Below are positions 36,105-45,399 of a stretch of DNA of 64,000 bases, one piece after another; positions within the stretch are counted from its first letter, which is position 1, and each line of letters begins with the position of its first letter. The notes under the pieces were generated by a model. That model did no database searches. It saw only the letters and a list, made by a program, of their open reading frames with translations, and was not told the DNA's origin. The stretch lies in assembly GCA_963787195.1 (NCBI GenBank), contig CAWBCI010000070.1, positions 53,004 to 117,003 on the forward strand, given 5' to 3'. Both the position numbers and the translations under genes were made by a program. The DNA comes from CAWBCI01 sp963787195. Its GTDB lineage: Bacteria > Bacteroidota > Bacteroidia > Bacteroidales > JAGOPY01.

Positions 36105-36138
36105 AAAGGTAGCCCGGCACCACGGGCTACCTTTTGTA
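36105..36138 (+). terminator. Rho-independent terminator after the OB-fold lipoprotein gene
   Basis: AAAGGTAGCCCG and CGGGCTACCTTT form a 12-bp stem around GCACCA, followed by a short T stretch, 70 bases after the stop codon. Confidence 0.8.
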
Positions 36139-36189
36139 AAAAAAAAAGGGGATTAGAAAAGAATTCAGGAAAGACAACCTGAATGTTTT

Positions 36190-36360
36190 AATCAATGAGA
36201 CTCAATTTTTTCAAGCGAAGCGAAGAAAAAATTGTTAGTCGAATTGATCCCGAAAAGACGAAGTCTTATTCGGGATCGAATGGGACTAAATTCCCCGTCT
36301 CTCGAGACGGATAAGAGATATTTCCTTAAGATACCCCGCTGCTTGCGGCGGGGTAGTTTA
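36190..36360. repeat. 171-bp multi-hairpin repeat, copy B
   Basis: Nearly identical to 27345-27515. Differences fall mostly in paired positions and keep or improve pairing: GATCCCGAA/TTCGGGATC here against a G-T wobble in copy A, and CCGTCTC/GAGACGG here against a weaker outer pair in A. It lies between a terminator and the ECF sigma promoter; the rest of 36361-36690 shows nothing recognisable. Confidence 0.85.
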
Positions 36361-36698
36361 TTTCTAAGTCATTTCCATCTTTATGCCGCTCAAGGCTGGC
36401 CTCAGCTTCAAATTATTCACGGCATAATTTTCTTCAACATGTTTATTAATCCATCTCATCGAAAAATATACCTGTCGGATAGGCACTTTTTTTTTTATTA
36501 TTTTTAATTAGTTCATATTCTGTTAAATATATCTGACTTTAGCTTGGGGATTTTAATTGATAAGCATGAATCTTCTGCTTCATCTATTAAAAAACATACT
36601 ATAAATAATTAATTTTATAGTAATAATGAAGATGTTTTATACTGAAAAACAATACTTTATCATATTTACAAATTTTATAGGGAATTTTCCCTGAAAAT

Positions 36699-36725
36699 TG
36701 TAACATTTAAGAATTCTCAGAGTCT
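36699..36725 (+). promoter_or_regulatory. ECF-type promoter upstream of the sigma factor gene
   Basis: TGTAAC (36699-36704) is followed after 17 bases by GTCT (36722-36725), the -35 AAC / -10 GTC pattern typical of ECF sigma promoters. It lies 20 bases before the TTG start at 36746, suggesting autoregulation. Confidence 0.45.
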
Positions 36726-36745
36726 TTTCATTAAATCAACATCTT

Positions 36746-37327
36746 TTGGAAACAGCTGTAAAAAATATACACGAAGAGCTGATCAAGGCTTGCCGGGAAA
36801 ACGACCCGAAAGCCCAGTTACAGATCTACAAATTATATTATAAAGCCATGTACAATACTGCACTCAGGATAGTTAACCATACCGCGGAAGCTGAGGACGT
36901 CATGCAGGAAGCATTCCTGGATGCTTTCAGGCGGATTGATTCTTACCGGGGGGAAGCCAGTTTTGGTTCATGGCTGAAAAAGATAGTGATTAACCGGTCG
37001 ATAGATTCAGTGAAGCGTTCAAAAGAAGTACTCTCGCTGGACGAAATTGACGAACAAATGCCAAACGGGAATGGGGATGAAGAGGATTATATGCTGGTGC
37101 TTTCAAGCAGGGTGGAGGAGATAAGGGCCACTATCCACAGTTTGCCCGACAATTACCGCATCATTCTATCGCTTCACCTGTTGGAAGGTTATGATCACGA
37201 AGAAATTGCGCAGATCATGAATATTAACAACAATCTGTCCCGGATACGCTTTTTCAGGGCAAAGAAAAAATTGCTGGAACTCCTAAGCGAAAAACATCAG
37301 GACGGATCTTATTATAAATCAAATTAA
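36746..37327 (+). CDS. RNA polymerase ECF-type sigma factor
   Basis: A 193-residue sigma-70 family factor with region 2 (YYKAMYNTALRIVNHTAEAEDVMQEAFLDAF split over about 32-62, then FGSWLKKIVINRSID) and region 4 (LPDNYRIILSLHLLEGYDHEEIAQIM, about 131-157). No ATG is available at the N-terminus; the start is TTG 36746. It is followed after 10 bases by a single-pass membrane protein that is probably its anti-sigma factor, then by two exported beta-repeat proteins that may be its targets. It should answer an envelope signal. Confidence 0.93.
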   Translation: METAVKNIHEELIKACRENDPKAQLQIYKLYYKAMYNTALRIVNHTAEAEDVMQEAFLDAFRRIDSYRGEASFGSWLKKIVINRSIDSVKRSKEVLSLDEIDEQMPNGNGDEEDYMLVLSSRVEEIRATIHSLPDNYRIILSLHLLEGYDHEEIAQIMNINNNLSRIRFFRAKKKLLELLSEKHQDGSYYKSN

Positions 37328-37337
37328 AACTAAAAAT

Positions 37338-37865
37338 ATGACTCTGCTGGATGATAAAATCAAAAAGAACAGGGACCTCTTCGACGGTGCAGAACCGCCG
37401 GAAGGACACCTGCAACGCTTCGAGCAAAAGCTCGGATCCTTGAATCCTGCGGCTGCCCCCCGCCCATCTGTCTTCAGTTACCGGATAGCGAAAATCGCAG
37501 CCGTGCTTGTCGTGCTTATGGGTCTTACCGTTGTTTTTTACTTCCTCAACCCTGAACAAAATTCAGTTAATGTAAACGGGAATGATTTACCGCTTGAATT
37601 GCAGGAAGTCAAGATGTACTATGGGCAGGAAACCACTAAAAAACTCAATAAGATAAGCGAAAGTACCCTCTCTCCTGAAGAAGCTGCGGACGTCAGACGT
37701 ATGGCTGAAAAACAAATCAATGAATTGGACTCAAATTCAAAGCGCCTTGAAAATGAACTGAAAAATGATCAGGGCAATGATAAAATCAAGAATGCCCTGA
37801 TTGTCAATTATAAAACGAAATCCGATTTGCTGGACGATATACTGAGACGTTTGCGAAATATCTGA
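37338..37865 (+). CDS. Single-pass membrane protein, putative anti-sigma factor
   Basis: A 175-residue protein with a 45-residue cytosolic N-terminus, one membrane helix at about 50-70 (IAAVLVVLMGLTVVFYFL) and a charged, largely helical periplasmic part with coiled-coil character (KQINELDSNSKRLENELKN). No zinc-binding anti-sigma motif (HxxxCxxC) is seen. Assignment rests on topology and on its place directly after the ECF sigma gene. Confidence 0.7.
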   Translation: MTLLDDKIKKNRDLFDGAEPPEGHLQRFEQKLGSLNPAAAPRPSVFSYRIAKIAAVLVVLMGLTVVFYFLNPEQNSVNVNGNDLPLELQEVKMYYGQETTKKLNKISESTLSPEEAADVRRMAEKQINELDSNSKRLENELKNDQGNDKIKNALIVNYKTKSDLLDDILRRLRNI

Positions 37866-37931
37866 GTAAACACCAAGTAAAATGAAAAACTTAATTCACG
37901 TAATAACAATTATTCATCAAACCTTATAAAA

Positions 37932-39002
37932 ATGAAAAAAATGAATCTAAACCTAAGACTTGCCACCTTGACGGGTTTATTGCTCTTCGTCTTTGTCAAT
38001 GTCACCTTTGCTGCAAAGGATGATTATACGAAGACATACAAAGAAAAATATGATATAGATAAAAATGCTACCCTGGTGATTTCCAATAAATTTGGTGATG
38101 TAGTATGTGAAAACTGGGATCAAAACAGTATTTCTATCAATGTGACCGTTAAGGTGACTTCTTCCTCCCAGGAAAGGGCCCAGAAAGTGCTGGATAAAAT
38201 CAATGTGCAACTTAGTGGAAACCGTAACCGGGTTGAAGGAAGCACTTCGATCAGTAACATCAATGGCAACAATAATGAATTCAGTATAGATTATAATATC
38301 ATGTTGCCTAAATGGGTAAATATTGATATGACCAATAAATTCGGGAATCTCCTCATGGATGAAGTGGAAGGGAATTCCAAAATTTTAGTGGAATACGGTG
38401 AAATCAATATCAATGCACTGAACAGTTCAAGTAACGATCTGACTATCAAATTTACAAATGCCACTATCAAATATATTAAGGATGCATCTGTGGATATTCA
38501 ATACGGCAAATTTAATTCCACTGGCGTGAATAAACTGAACCTGCATAGCCGCTTTTCAGGCATTGACGTTGACAAGGTTGAATTACTCAAACTGGACTCC
38601 CAGTATGATGAAGTTAAATTCGGGGAGATAGGTTCGACTGATGGCACTGCCACAGGCCGTTTTTCTGACATGGAATTTGATGCTGTGAAAGGATCTTTTG
38701 ACTTTGATGTCAGCTATGGAGGACTTAAGCTTCGGGATATTTCAGCCAGTTTTGGTAAGGGACAAATTGAGAACTCTTTCTGTGATGCGGACCTGACATT
38801 TGAAGCTTCTGTAGCTTTCAATCTTGATGCAAGCCTCAAGTTCGGGGACCTGGATTATCCTTCATCCAATGCTTCCATTAACCATGTTGAACAGGGCTTT
38901 ACCACGAACATTTATAAAGGTATCATAGGAAAAGGCAAGAACCCCTCAGCTTCTCTGAGCATAGAAAGTAAAAACGGGGATGTCTCTATCGATTTTAAAT
39001 AA
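37932..39002 (+). CDS. Exported DUF4097-like beta-repeat protein
   Basis: A 356-residue protein with a signal peptide (to about 27, FAAKDD). The rest is a long run of short beta strands (VISNKFGDVVCENW, ITMTNKFGNLLMDEVEG-like and VSYGGLKLRDIS repeats) typical of parallel beta-helix/DUF4097 proteins in this phylum. Function unknown; probably envelope or surface located. It lies directly downstream of the ECF sigma/anti-sigma pair and upstream of a head-GIN protein, so it is a likely regulon member. Confidence 0.8.
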   Translation: MKKMNLNLRLATLTGLLLFVFVNVTFAAKDDYTKTYKEKYDIDKNATLVISNKFGDVVCENWDQNSISINVTVKVTSSSQERAQKVLDKINVQLSGNRNRVEGSTSISNINGNNNEFSIDYNIMLPKWVNIDMTNKFGNLLMDEVEGNSKILVEYGEININALNSSSNDLTIKFTNATIKYIKDASVDIQYGKFNSTGVNKLNLHSRFSGIDVDKVELLKLDSQYDEVKFGEIGSTDGTATGRFSDMEFDAVKGSFDFDVSYGGLKLRDISASFGKGQIENSFCDADLTFEASVAFNLDASLKFGDLDYPSSNASINHVEQGFTTNIYKGIIGKGKNPSASLSIESKNGDVSIDFK

Positions 39003-39039
39003 TTGGATAATAATAATTTATAACTAATCAATATTTTAA

Positions 39040-39768
39040 ATGAAAACAAGAAATTCCATTTTAGCAGGCATAGCCCTAAGCATGATTTTAATTGCCTTTC
39101 CGGCTGTAACATCAATGGCCACAGGCTTTCAAAAAGGCCTGGATTCCAGAACAGTGAAAGTAGACCGTGCTGTCTCAGGCTTCACGGCCCTTGACATAAG
39201 CAGCGCATTTCATGTCTACCTCAGTCAGGGGAATACCGAGTCGCTAAGTATAGAAGCGGATGAAGATATCATAGATCATATCAAGACTGAAGTCAGTGGG
39301 AATACATTGAAGATATATGTGGACAAAAGGATCAATAATATAGGTGAATTGAATATATATCTCACATTTAAAGAGTTGAATTATATAGAATTGAGTGGGG
39401 CAGTTGACTTAGAGGGTGAAAATGCCATGAATTTTCAGGATTTGAAACTGGATCTTAGTGGTGCTTCGGAGTTGGAGATGGATTTAAAAGTTAACAAACT
39501 GAACACGGATTTCAGCGGTGCATCAGAGCTTAAGTTAAAAGGCACTTGCGATAAAGCCTATATTGATGCATCGGGAGCATCTAAAATTAACATGGAGGAT
39601 TTTACGGTCTCTGATTTGACAATAGATGCCAGTGGGGCAAGTACCATGAAAGTGAATGCAAGTTCCAAACTTAAAATTGATGCTTCGGGTGCTTCATCCA
39701 TACGTTATAAAGGAGGGGCTACCATTGATGCCAGCACATCGGGAGCTTCCAGCGTGCGATCATATTAA
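39040..39768 (+). CDS. Head GIN domain-containing (DUF2807) exported protein
   Basis: A 242-residue protein with a signal peptide (about 1-29). It contains VSGFTALDISSAFHVYLSQG, the N-terminal GIN-domain signature, and then many LSGAS/ASGAS turns (DLSGASELE, DFSGASELK, DASGASKIN, DASGASTMK), the ladder repeats of PF10988 beta helices. Thought to be surface-exposed or adhesive, but unproven. Last gene of the ECF sigma cluster. Confidence 0.9.
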   Translation: MKTRNSILAGIALSMILIAFPAVTSMATGFQKGLDSRTVKVDRAVSGFTALDISSAFHVYLSQGNTESLSIEADEDIIDHIKTEVSGNTLKIYVDKRINNIGELNIYLTFKELNYIELSGAVDLEGENAMNFQDLKLDLSGASELEMDLKVNKLNTDFSGASELKLKGTCDKAYIDASGASKINMEDFTVSDLTIDASGASTMKVNASSKLKIDASGASSIRYKGGATIDASTSGASSVRSY

Positions 39769-39787
39769 AATAATATTCTGGATCTAA

Positions 39788-39867
39788 CGGTATTAAATTC
39801 AATTTCTCCTGAGGTAAATACGAGATAGTTCCTTAAACTACCCCACTGCTTACGGTGGGGTAGTTTA
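39788..39867. repeat. Partial copy C of the 171-bp repeat, with bidirectional terminator hairpin
   Basis: Aligns with the 3' half of copies A and B from 'TTAAATTC' to the last hairpin. The final stem is TACCCCAC/GTGGGGTA instead of TACCCCGC/GCGGGGTA: both partners of one pair changed together. The stem extends outward as AAAC/GTTT. It lies between the convergent head-GIN gene and ligA and overlaps the ligA stop codon, so it probably terminates both. Confidence 0.75.
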
Positions 39868-41910
39868 TTTAATCATTTCGAGGAAGTCATCTTCGGAAAT
39901 GATTTGAATATTTAGGTCACGGGCCTTCTTCAGTTTGGCAGGCCCCATTTCCTGCCCCGCAAGAAGGTAATCGGTTTTGGAGGAGATGGAGCTGGTATTC
40001 CGGCCCCCGTATTGTTCTATCATCTTTTTCAATTCATCCCTGGTGAACTTCGAAAATACCCCGCTGATCACGAATGACTTAGCTCCGAGCTTGTCCTCAA
40101 TGACTTGCCGGCCGCTTATGTCGGTCCGGAAAGAGACACCGGCTGAACGCAGTCTTCTGATGATCTCCTGGCTTTTTTCATTCTGAAAATACTCCACTAC
40201 CGAGGCCGCTATTTTTTCACCGATTTCTTCGACATTCGTAAGCTCTTCATAAGAAGCTGCTTTCATGCTGTCAATATCGCCAAAATGCTGAACGAGTTTT
40301 TTAGCAACTGTTTCCCCGACATACCTTATTCCAAGGGCATAAAGAACCCTTTCAAAAGGGGTGGACTTTGATTGGTCTATGCCATTCAGAATATTTTTCA
40401 CAGTCTTTTCCCTGAAACTTATCTTACGGGCTTTACTACCTTCTTCACCTTCGAAAGTTTTTTCCAGACCAATAAGTTCATCATATTTAAGGTCATAAAG
40501 ATCGGCCACATTCAAGACCAGGCCTTTTTCATAAAGTAATTCAACCTTCCCTTCCCCCAGACTATCGATATTCATTGCCTTCCGGCTAATAAAGTGTTCA
40601 AGTTTACCTTTTATCTGCGGGGGGCATCCGAGTTCGTTGGGACAATAATGGGCTGCTTCGTTCTCAGCACGGATAAGTTTAGTACCACATTCAGGGCAAT
40701 GGCTTATAAACTGCACTTTAACAGCATTGTCTTTGCGCTTATCCATATCGACCCCGGTAACTTTTGGAATAATCTCACCGCCTTTTTCCACAAAAACATG
40801 ATCGCCAATGCGAAGATCAAGTTTTTCTATGATATCGGCATTATGCAGAGAGGCCCTTTTCACGGTTGTGCCGGCTAGTTGTACAGCTTTGAGGTTGGCA
40901 ACCGGTGTGATAGCCCCGGTCCGGCCGACCTGGAAATCAATCGAAAGCAGTAGTGTGGAAACACTCTCAGCTTTAAATTTATAAGCAATGGCCCAGCGGG
41001 GTGATTTTGCAGTAAATCCCAGTTCTTCCTGTTGCCTTATTGAATTAACTTTTATCACAACCCCATCAATATCAAAGGGAAGTTCATCACGGCCCTTATC
41101 CCATTCCTTGATAAAACTGAAAATATCATCAATATTTCTGCATTTGGCTATATAATTCGGGATATTCAGGCCCCAGTCACGGGCTTTCAGGAGATTTTGA
41201 TAATGATTGTCATAAGGCAGGTTTTTACCCGGCATATAATAAAGGTAGCAATCCAGGTTCCTCCTGGATACTTCGGCCGAATTCTGCATTTTCAAACTTC
41301 CCGAAGCTGCATTCCGTGGATTGGCAAATGGAGGGAGACCTATTTCATCCCTTTCAGAGTTGAGATCTTCAAAACTTTTCAATGGCATGAATATCTCGCC
41401 CCTGATCTCAAATTCCTCAGGAAAATCTCCTTTCAAGCGTAAGGGAATATTGCGGATAGTTTTTGCATTGGTAGTCACATCATCTCCTTTTTCACCATCG
41501 CCGCGGGTTACAGCCTGAACCAACAGGCCATCCTTATATGTCAATCCTATGGCGACTCCATCATACTTTAATTCACAAACATATTCCGGGGATTCATCCA
41601 GGGATTTCCGGACGCGGCTGTCGAAATCCCGGATCTCATCTTCCGAATAAGTATTGCTCAGCGAAAGCATGGGATATTTGTGGGGGACCTGTACAAAATC
41701 CTTGGTAATGTCTCCGCCTACACGTAGGGTAGGGGAGTCGGGGGCTGCCAGCTCCGGATATTCCTTTTCCAGCCGCATCAGTTCCTGCATCAGCATATCA
41801 AAATCATAATCACTGATTAAAGGCTGTGAAAGGATATAATAATTGTAATTATGCCTGTCAATTTCTGCTGCGAGCTGCTGCATTCGTATTTTTGCTTCTT
41901 CCTGGTTCAT
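39865..41910 (-). CDS. ligA: NAD-dependent DNA ligase
   Basis: A 681-residue full-length LigA. The adenylation motif KYDG is at Lys115, with the Ia domain before it (NYNYYILSQPLISDYDFD). The OB domain, a four-Cys zinc finger (CPECGT, later HYCPNELGCPPQ), helix-hairpin-helix repeats and a C-terminal BRCT domain (FVISGVFSKFTRDELKKMIE, about 600-680) follow in normal order. It seals nicks in replication and repair using NAD. It starts six bases after the end of the glycosyltransferase gene, so both are co-transcribed. Confidence 0.98.
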   Translation of the reverse strand: MNQEEAKIRMQQLAAEIDRHNYNYYILSQPLISDYDFDMLMQELMRLEKEYPELAAPDSPTLRVGGDITKDFVQVPHKYPMLSLSNTYSEDEIRDFDSRVRKSLDESPEYVCELKYDGVAIGLTYKDGLLVQAVTRGDGEKGDDVTTNAKTIRNIPLRLKGDFPEEFEIRGEIFMPLKSFEDLNSERDEIGLPPFANPRNAASGSLKMQNSAEVSRRNLDCYLYYMPGKNLPYDNHYQNLLKARDWGLNIPNYIAKCRNIDDIFSFIKEWDKGRDELPFDIDGVVIKVNSIRQQEELGFTAKSPRWAIAYKFKAESVSTLLLSIDFQVGRTGAITPVANLKAVQLAGTTVKRASLHNADIIEKLDLRIGDHVFVEKGGEIIPKVTGVDMDKRKDNAVKVQFISHCPECGTKLIRAENEAAHYCPNELGCPPQIKGKLEHFISRKAMNIDSLGEGKVELLYEKGLVLNVADLYDLKYDELIGLEKTFEGEEGSKARKISFREKTVKNILNGIDQSKSTPFERVLYALGIRYVGETVAKKLVQHFGDIDSMKAASYEELTNVEEIGEKIAASVVEYFQNEKSQEIIRRLRSAGVSFRTDISGRQVIEDKLGAKSFVISGVFSKFTRDELKKMIEQYGGRNTSSISSKTDYLLAGQEMGPAKLKKARDLNIQIISEDDFLEMIK

Positions 41911-41916
41911 GGCGTA

Positions 41917-43446
41917 CTAATGCTTGTCCGGAAATATATCCGTATTCCGGTATATTATGATGGAAGGATTGTTGTTCACCGGGTTCATGACTTGCAAGAC
42001 ATGATCCACCAGACTTGGTTTAATAATAGTTTCATACACCAGGCCCGGAAGAACTCTTTCGGTACTATCAAGCCTTGCCTGTAAATCCTTCTCTCCGAAG
42101 AATAAAACAAAGGATGGCTCAGCTTGTTTAAGTTTTAATTGCTTTTCTAAACCTGAAAGTGGATGGGCTGGAGTTACCTGGTAAACTTTTGGCCATTGTC
42201 CAAGATAATAAAAGGGCATCATAGTTGCATCTGTGCGCCTTTCATCATCCAGAAGAATTGCTTTAATGCCGTGGTATTTTGAAAGATAAGTCATGGATTC
42301 AACTCTCGCTTTTTTGGAAAAGGTAGTTGAAAAAATTATGAGAAGAATAATGTTGATTAGCCAGAAAAAAATCCAGGATCCCCGTATCCATTTTTTGTGC
42401 TTCAGCCAGAAAAGGGATTTATTCTTGTAAGTTTCCCAACCTATGGTCCCTAATATCAAAATAAAGGGTAAAATGGGCAGAATAAATCTTTCCTGTTTGT
42501 TTGGAAAATAAGAATGAAAAGCAAAGAAGAGGAAAGTTGGAAGAAAGAATAAAACATATTTTTTCCAGGTCCTGAGGTATCCATAAATCAGCATAAAGCT
42601 TACAGGTGGAATGAGCACGCCTAACATCAGAAGGATATAGGTATACCATGGCCCCACATTATAATCCATCCGGTGATTAATATTGTGGGTTACGTAGACT
42701 TTAAATTCTGTAAAAGGGGCACCCCAAATAATATAATCTACCAGGCCGTGGAATATTAAAAGGACGAGTAATACGCCTGCACCGAAGAGGATAGTTTCCC
42801 TGAATTGTTTCCTGAAGAGCAGGACTAAACCGATCCCACCCGCGATAATGGCTGTCTGGAAGCGGATGGCAAAGGCAAATCCGAATAAAAGTCCGGCAAG
42901 GAAAAAAGTCAGATCATAGTGTTTTCGTTCCCTGGCTATAAGGATATACCAATATCCAAGCATCATAAAGGGAATACATACAATTTCAACCAGGTTGCGG
43001 ACACCGAAAAAGGGCATCATCCAAAAGAGAGCTAAGAGGAGCCCTGCTTTACGGGCGGCATTTTCCCCGGCCAGCTTTTCGGTGATCTTATAACCGTAAA
43101 TCACTGTGATCATTGACCAGGCAGCATGGATTAGCCTGACGAAGAACATTTTCACCTCAGGATCACGAATACCTATGAGTGAAAACAGATAAAACAGCAT
43201 GTAATGGATAGACGCATATAAGAAATTCAGTATGGTAGGTTCCTGTCCTAAAGCACTTTCTTTAAACCAGTTATTGTAGGAAGCACCATCGAGCCATGAC
43301 TGGGCCGTTTCAATCACCAGGAAATGATCGTCGTGCATTCCGTAACCCCTTGAAAATATGACCGCGATCAGACGGAATATGAGAGCGAGCCAAATGATAG
43401 ATAAAAGGGGCTTTGTTTTCCAGTATTTCAGAAGAAAATCATTCAT
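41917..43446 (-). CDS. GT-C fold (GT22/ALG9-like) mannosyltransferase-like membrane protein
   Basis: A 509-residue polytopic protein with about ten hydrophobic segments. An early loop reads GYGMHDDHFLVIE, where the D-D/E pair fits the GT-C catalytic acid, and a later FPNKQERFILPILPF resembles the HKEERF motif of ALG9/PIG-type GT22 enzymes. It probably transfers a sugar from a lipid-linked donor at the inner membrane. Immediately upstream of ligA, with no obvious functional link. Confidence 0.8.
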   Translation of the reverse strand: MNDFLLKYWKTKPLLSIIWLALIFRLIAVIFSRGYGMHDDHFLVIETAQSWLDGASYNNWFKESALGQEPTILNFLYASIHYMLFYLFSLIGIRDPEVKMFFVRLIHAAWSMITVIYGYKITEKLAGENAARKAGLLLALFWMMPFFGVRNLVEIVCIPFMMLGYWYILIARERKHYDLTFFLAGLLFGFAFAIRFQTAIIAGGIGLVLLFRKQFRETILFGAGVLLVLLIFHGLVDYIIWGAPFTEFKVYVTHNINHRMDYNVGPWYTYILLMLGVLIPPVSFMLIYGYLRTWKKYVLFFLPTFLFFAFHSYFPNKQERFILPILPFILILGTIGWETYKNKSLFWLKHKKWIRGSWIFFWLINIILLIIFSTTFSKKARVESMTYLSKYHGIKAILLDDERRTDATMMPFYYLGQWPKVYQVTPAHPLSGLEKQLKLKQAEPSFVLFFGEKDLQARLDSTERVLPGLVYETIIKPSLVDHVLQVMNPVNNNPSIIIYRNTDIFPDKH

Positions 43447-43480
43447 ATTCGCCGTTTATTCTATATTCAAAAAAAAATTA

Positions 43481-43508
43481 AAAAAGCCAGCATTTGGGCT
43501 GACTTTTT
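43481..43508 (-). terminator. Terminator of the universal stress protein gene at 43539
   Basis: AAAAAGTCAGC and GCTGGCTTTTT pair on the minus strand around CCAAAT and are followed by a T-rich run, 31 bases after the stop codon. Confidence 0.75.
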
Positions 43509-43538
43509 AATTTAGCTTTCAGTATAAGTTCCAATTAT

Positions 43539-44390
43539 TTAAAGTGAAAAATATATCTGTCCGATATAAGTCGGATTTATGCACATGACAGGTATCTGGG
43601 CATCATTAAAGATCAACTGCTCGCTCCATGAACTGTTATTGAAATCCGGATTGTTTATATTGCTGTCAGTCATCATCAGGATCAGATCGGCATTGTTTGT
43701 AATGGCGAAATCAATTAATTGCTTGCTGAAATTACTTGTCTTGCCGGCACTTGCTACAGTGAACTTAACATCATGGTCTTCAAATTCCTTTTCAATTTGC
43801 TTACTGATAATACCTATCTTGCTATTATCATCTTCATTGGGTGAAACTTGCTGAAACATTAAAATATCACTTCCAAACATATGCGATGCAGCAATAGCAT
43901 GGGAGACCTGCTGACGAGCTTCAGTGTACAGTCCGACAGGGAAAACAAGTTTCTGGTATCCGTTGTGGGAAATCTTACGTTTCTGGACAACAATCACTGC
44001 CACTGGAGAATGGGCAATCACTTTCATAGCGTGGCTTCCGAAAAGATATTGCAATCCTTTTTTTCCATGAGTTCCTAATATGAGCATATTGGCCCCAATT
44101 TCCTTGGCAACTTCACCGATATCATCAAAAATATTTCCTTCCCGGATAATAAAATCTGCAGTAATACCGGATTCATTCCGAATCTTGTCAACTATTTGTT
44201 GGAGTTTAAATTCAGCGCCGGAAGAGGGATTTTCTTCGGATTTAGCCCGGCTATCACGGTCGATGATATGGAGCAGTGTAACTTTAAAATTAACCTGGGA
44301 TGCTAAATCAACTGCATGGTCGATGGCATTTTGACATATTTCAGAGAAATCTGTCGGAACCAGGAGGATATTATTTCTTCTGTTTGCCAT
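43539..44390 (-). CDS. Universal stress protein, two-domain
   Basis: A 283-residue protein with two UspA domains. The N-terminal domain (about 6-145) has LLVPTDFSE and GTHGKKGLQYLFGS, an ATP-binding-like loop (G-x2-G-x8-G-S). The C-terminal domain (about 150-280) lacks such a loop and carries a short ADLILMMTDS strand. Tandem USPs act in stress survival, but their biochemical role is unclear. It is a paralogue of the next gene (44481), in the same direction with 90 bases between. Confidence 0.92.
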   Translation of the reverse strand: MANRRNNILLVPTDFSEICQNAIDHAVDLASQVNFKVTLLHIIDRDSRAKSEENPSSGAEFKLQQIVDKIRNESGITADFIIREGNIFDDIGEVAKEIGANMLILGTHGKKGLQYLFGSHAMKVIAHSPVAVIVVQKRKISHNGYQKLVFPVGLYTEARQQVSHAIAASHMFGSDILMFQQVSPNEDDNSKIGIISKQIEKEFEDHDVKFTVASAGKTSNFSKQLIDFAITNNADLILMMTDSNINNPDFNNSSWSEQLIFNDAQIPVMCINPTYIGQIYFSL

Positions 44391-44480
44391 AAAGCTATGT
44401 ATAACTGATTAAATTAGGTTCGTAAAATAAAACCTGGACTTTATGCCGGGAAAATCCCGGAATACTTCAAATTATGTGTT

Positions 44481-45320
44481 TTATCTGGGAACTATTTTTT
44501 TCCAGTTGAAGTCCCTTGGATTTATACACATAACGGGTATCTGTGAGGGGTTGAAGATCAAATCTTCATCATAACTTCCAAGGAAAAAAGATCCCAATCC
44601 TTTATCAGGGCTGGTCATGATCATGATCAATCCGGAATTGGTTTCAGTTGCATAATCAATCACTTGTTTTGTAAAACTCGAGCCTTTATCTGCGATCTTG
44701 ATGCTGTATTTAACATCATTAACTTTGAAATGGTTTGAAATCATGGTTGTCACGTCATCCATTTCATCACTTGGAAGGGTCAGTATCAGAATCTCGGCAT
44801 TAAATTCTTTGGCAATATAAGCGGCCCATTTAGTTTTATTCCAGGGCCCTGAATCGCTGGTCATTGGGAGTACAATTTTATCAAAGCCTTTTTCGTACTG
44901 TCTTTTCTGAACAACAATGGTAGGCACCTCAGAACTTAATACGACTTTCAATGCAAAGCTACCAGTGAGTTTTTGCATCCCAACTTTCCCATGCGTTCCA
45001 AGAAAAATGAGTTGGGCATTTAGTTCCTGCGCGACATTAGCGATAGTCGAAAAGATATCCCCTTCTTTAGCAAAGATGCTCGATTGTATGCCATACTCAT
45101 CTTTAAGCATATCTGCTAAAGCTTTAAGCTTATTCTCGATCCAGTCAACCCCCTTATTTTCTTTTTTTAGTTCTGCTTTTGTGTTTTTATCAACAACATG
45201 CAAGAGCGCAATTTTGTAATTCACTTCTTTAGCCAGGGATGCTGCCCGTCTTGCTGCATTAGTGCATACTTCCGAAAAATCGGTAGGGACCAGAAAGATA
45301 TGTTCTCTATTTGTTTCCAT
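44481..45320 (-). CDS. Universal stress protein, two-domain
   Basis: A 279-residue paralogue of the preceding protein with LVPTDFSEVC at the start and GTHGKVGMQKLTGS near residue 109-122. The C-terminal UspA-like half again lacks the ATP loop (SGLIMIMTSP). Both proteins end in a conserved IPVMCINP segment, supporting duplication. An exact -7 box lies 38 bases upstream. Confidence 0.92.
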   Translation of the reverse strand: METNREHIFLVPTDFSEVCTNAARRAASLAKEVNYKIALLHVVDKNTKAELKKENKGVDWIENKLKALADMLKDEYGIQSSIFAKEGDIFSTIANVAQELNAQLIFLGTHGKVGMQKLTGSFALKVVLSSEVPTIVVQKRQYEKGFDKIVLPMTSDSGPWNKTKWAAYIAKEFNAEILILTLPSDEMDDVTTMISNHFKVNDVKYSIKIADKGSSFTKQVIDYATETNSGLIMIMTSPDKGLGSFFLGSYDEDLIFNPSQIPVMCINPRDFNWKKIVPR

Positions 45321-45358
45321 TACTAGAAAGGATTTGACGTTTACAGATTAATATATGA

Positions 45359-45366
45359 CAAATATA
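45359..45366 (-). promoter_or_regulatory. -7 box of the universal stress protein genes
   Basis: TATATTTG on the minus strand matches TAnnTTTG exactly, 38 bases before the start codon. Confidence 0.45.
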
Positions 45367-45399
45367 AGACTAAAATTTGTTTTTAAATATTTGATGATT

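Noticed and set aside
36232..36507. 91-codon plus-strand frame in the sigma-factor upstream region
   Set aside because: Its first part lies in the 171-bp hairpin repeat and the rest is low-complexity; no protein features.
44446..44462. CCGGGA/TCCCGG hairpin between the two universal stress genes as a terminator
   Set aside because: No T run follows on the minus strand.
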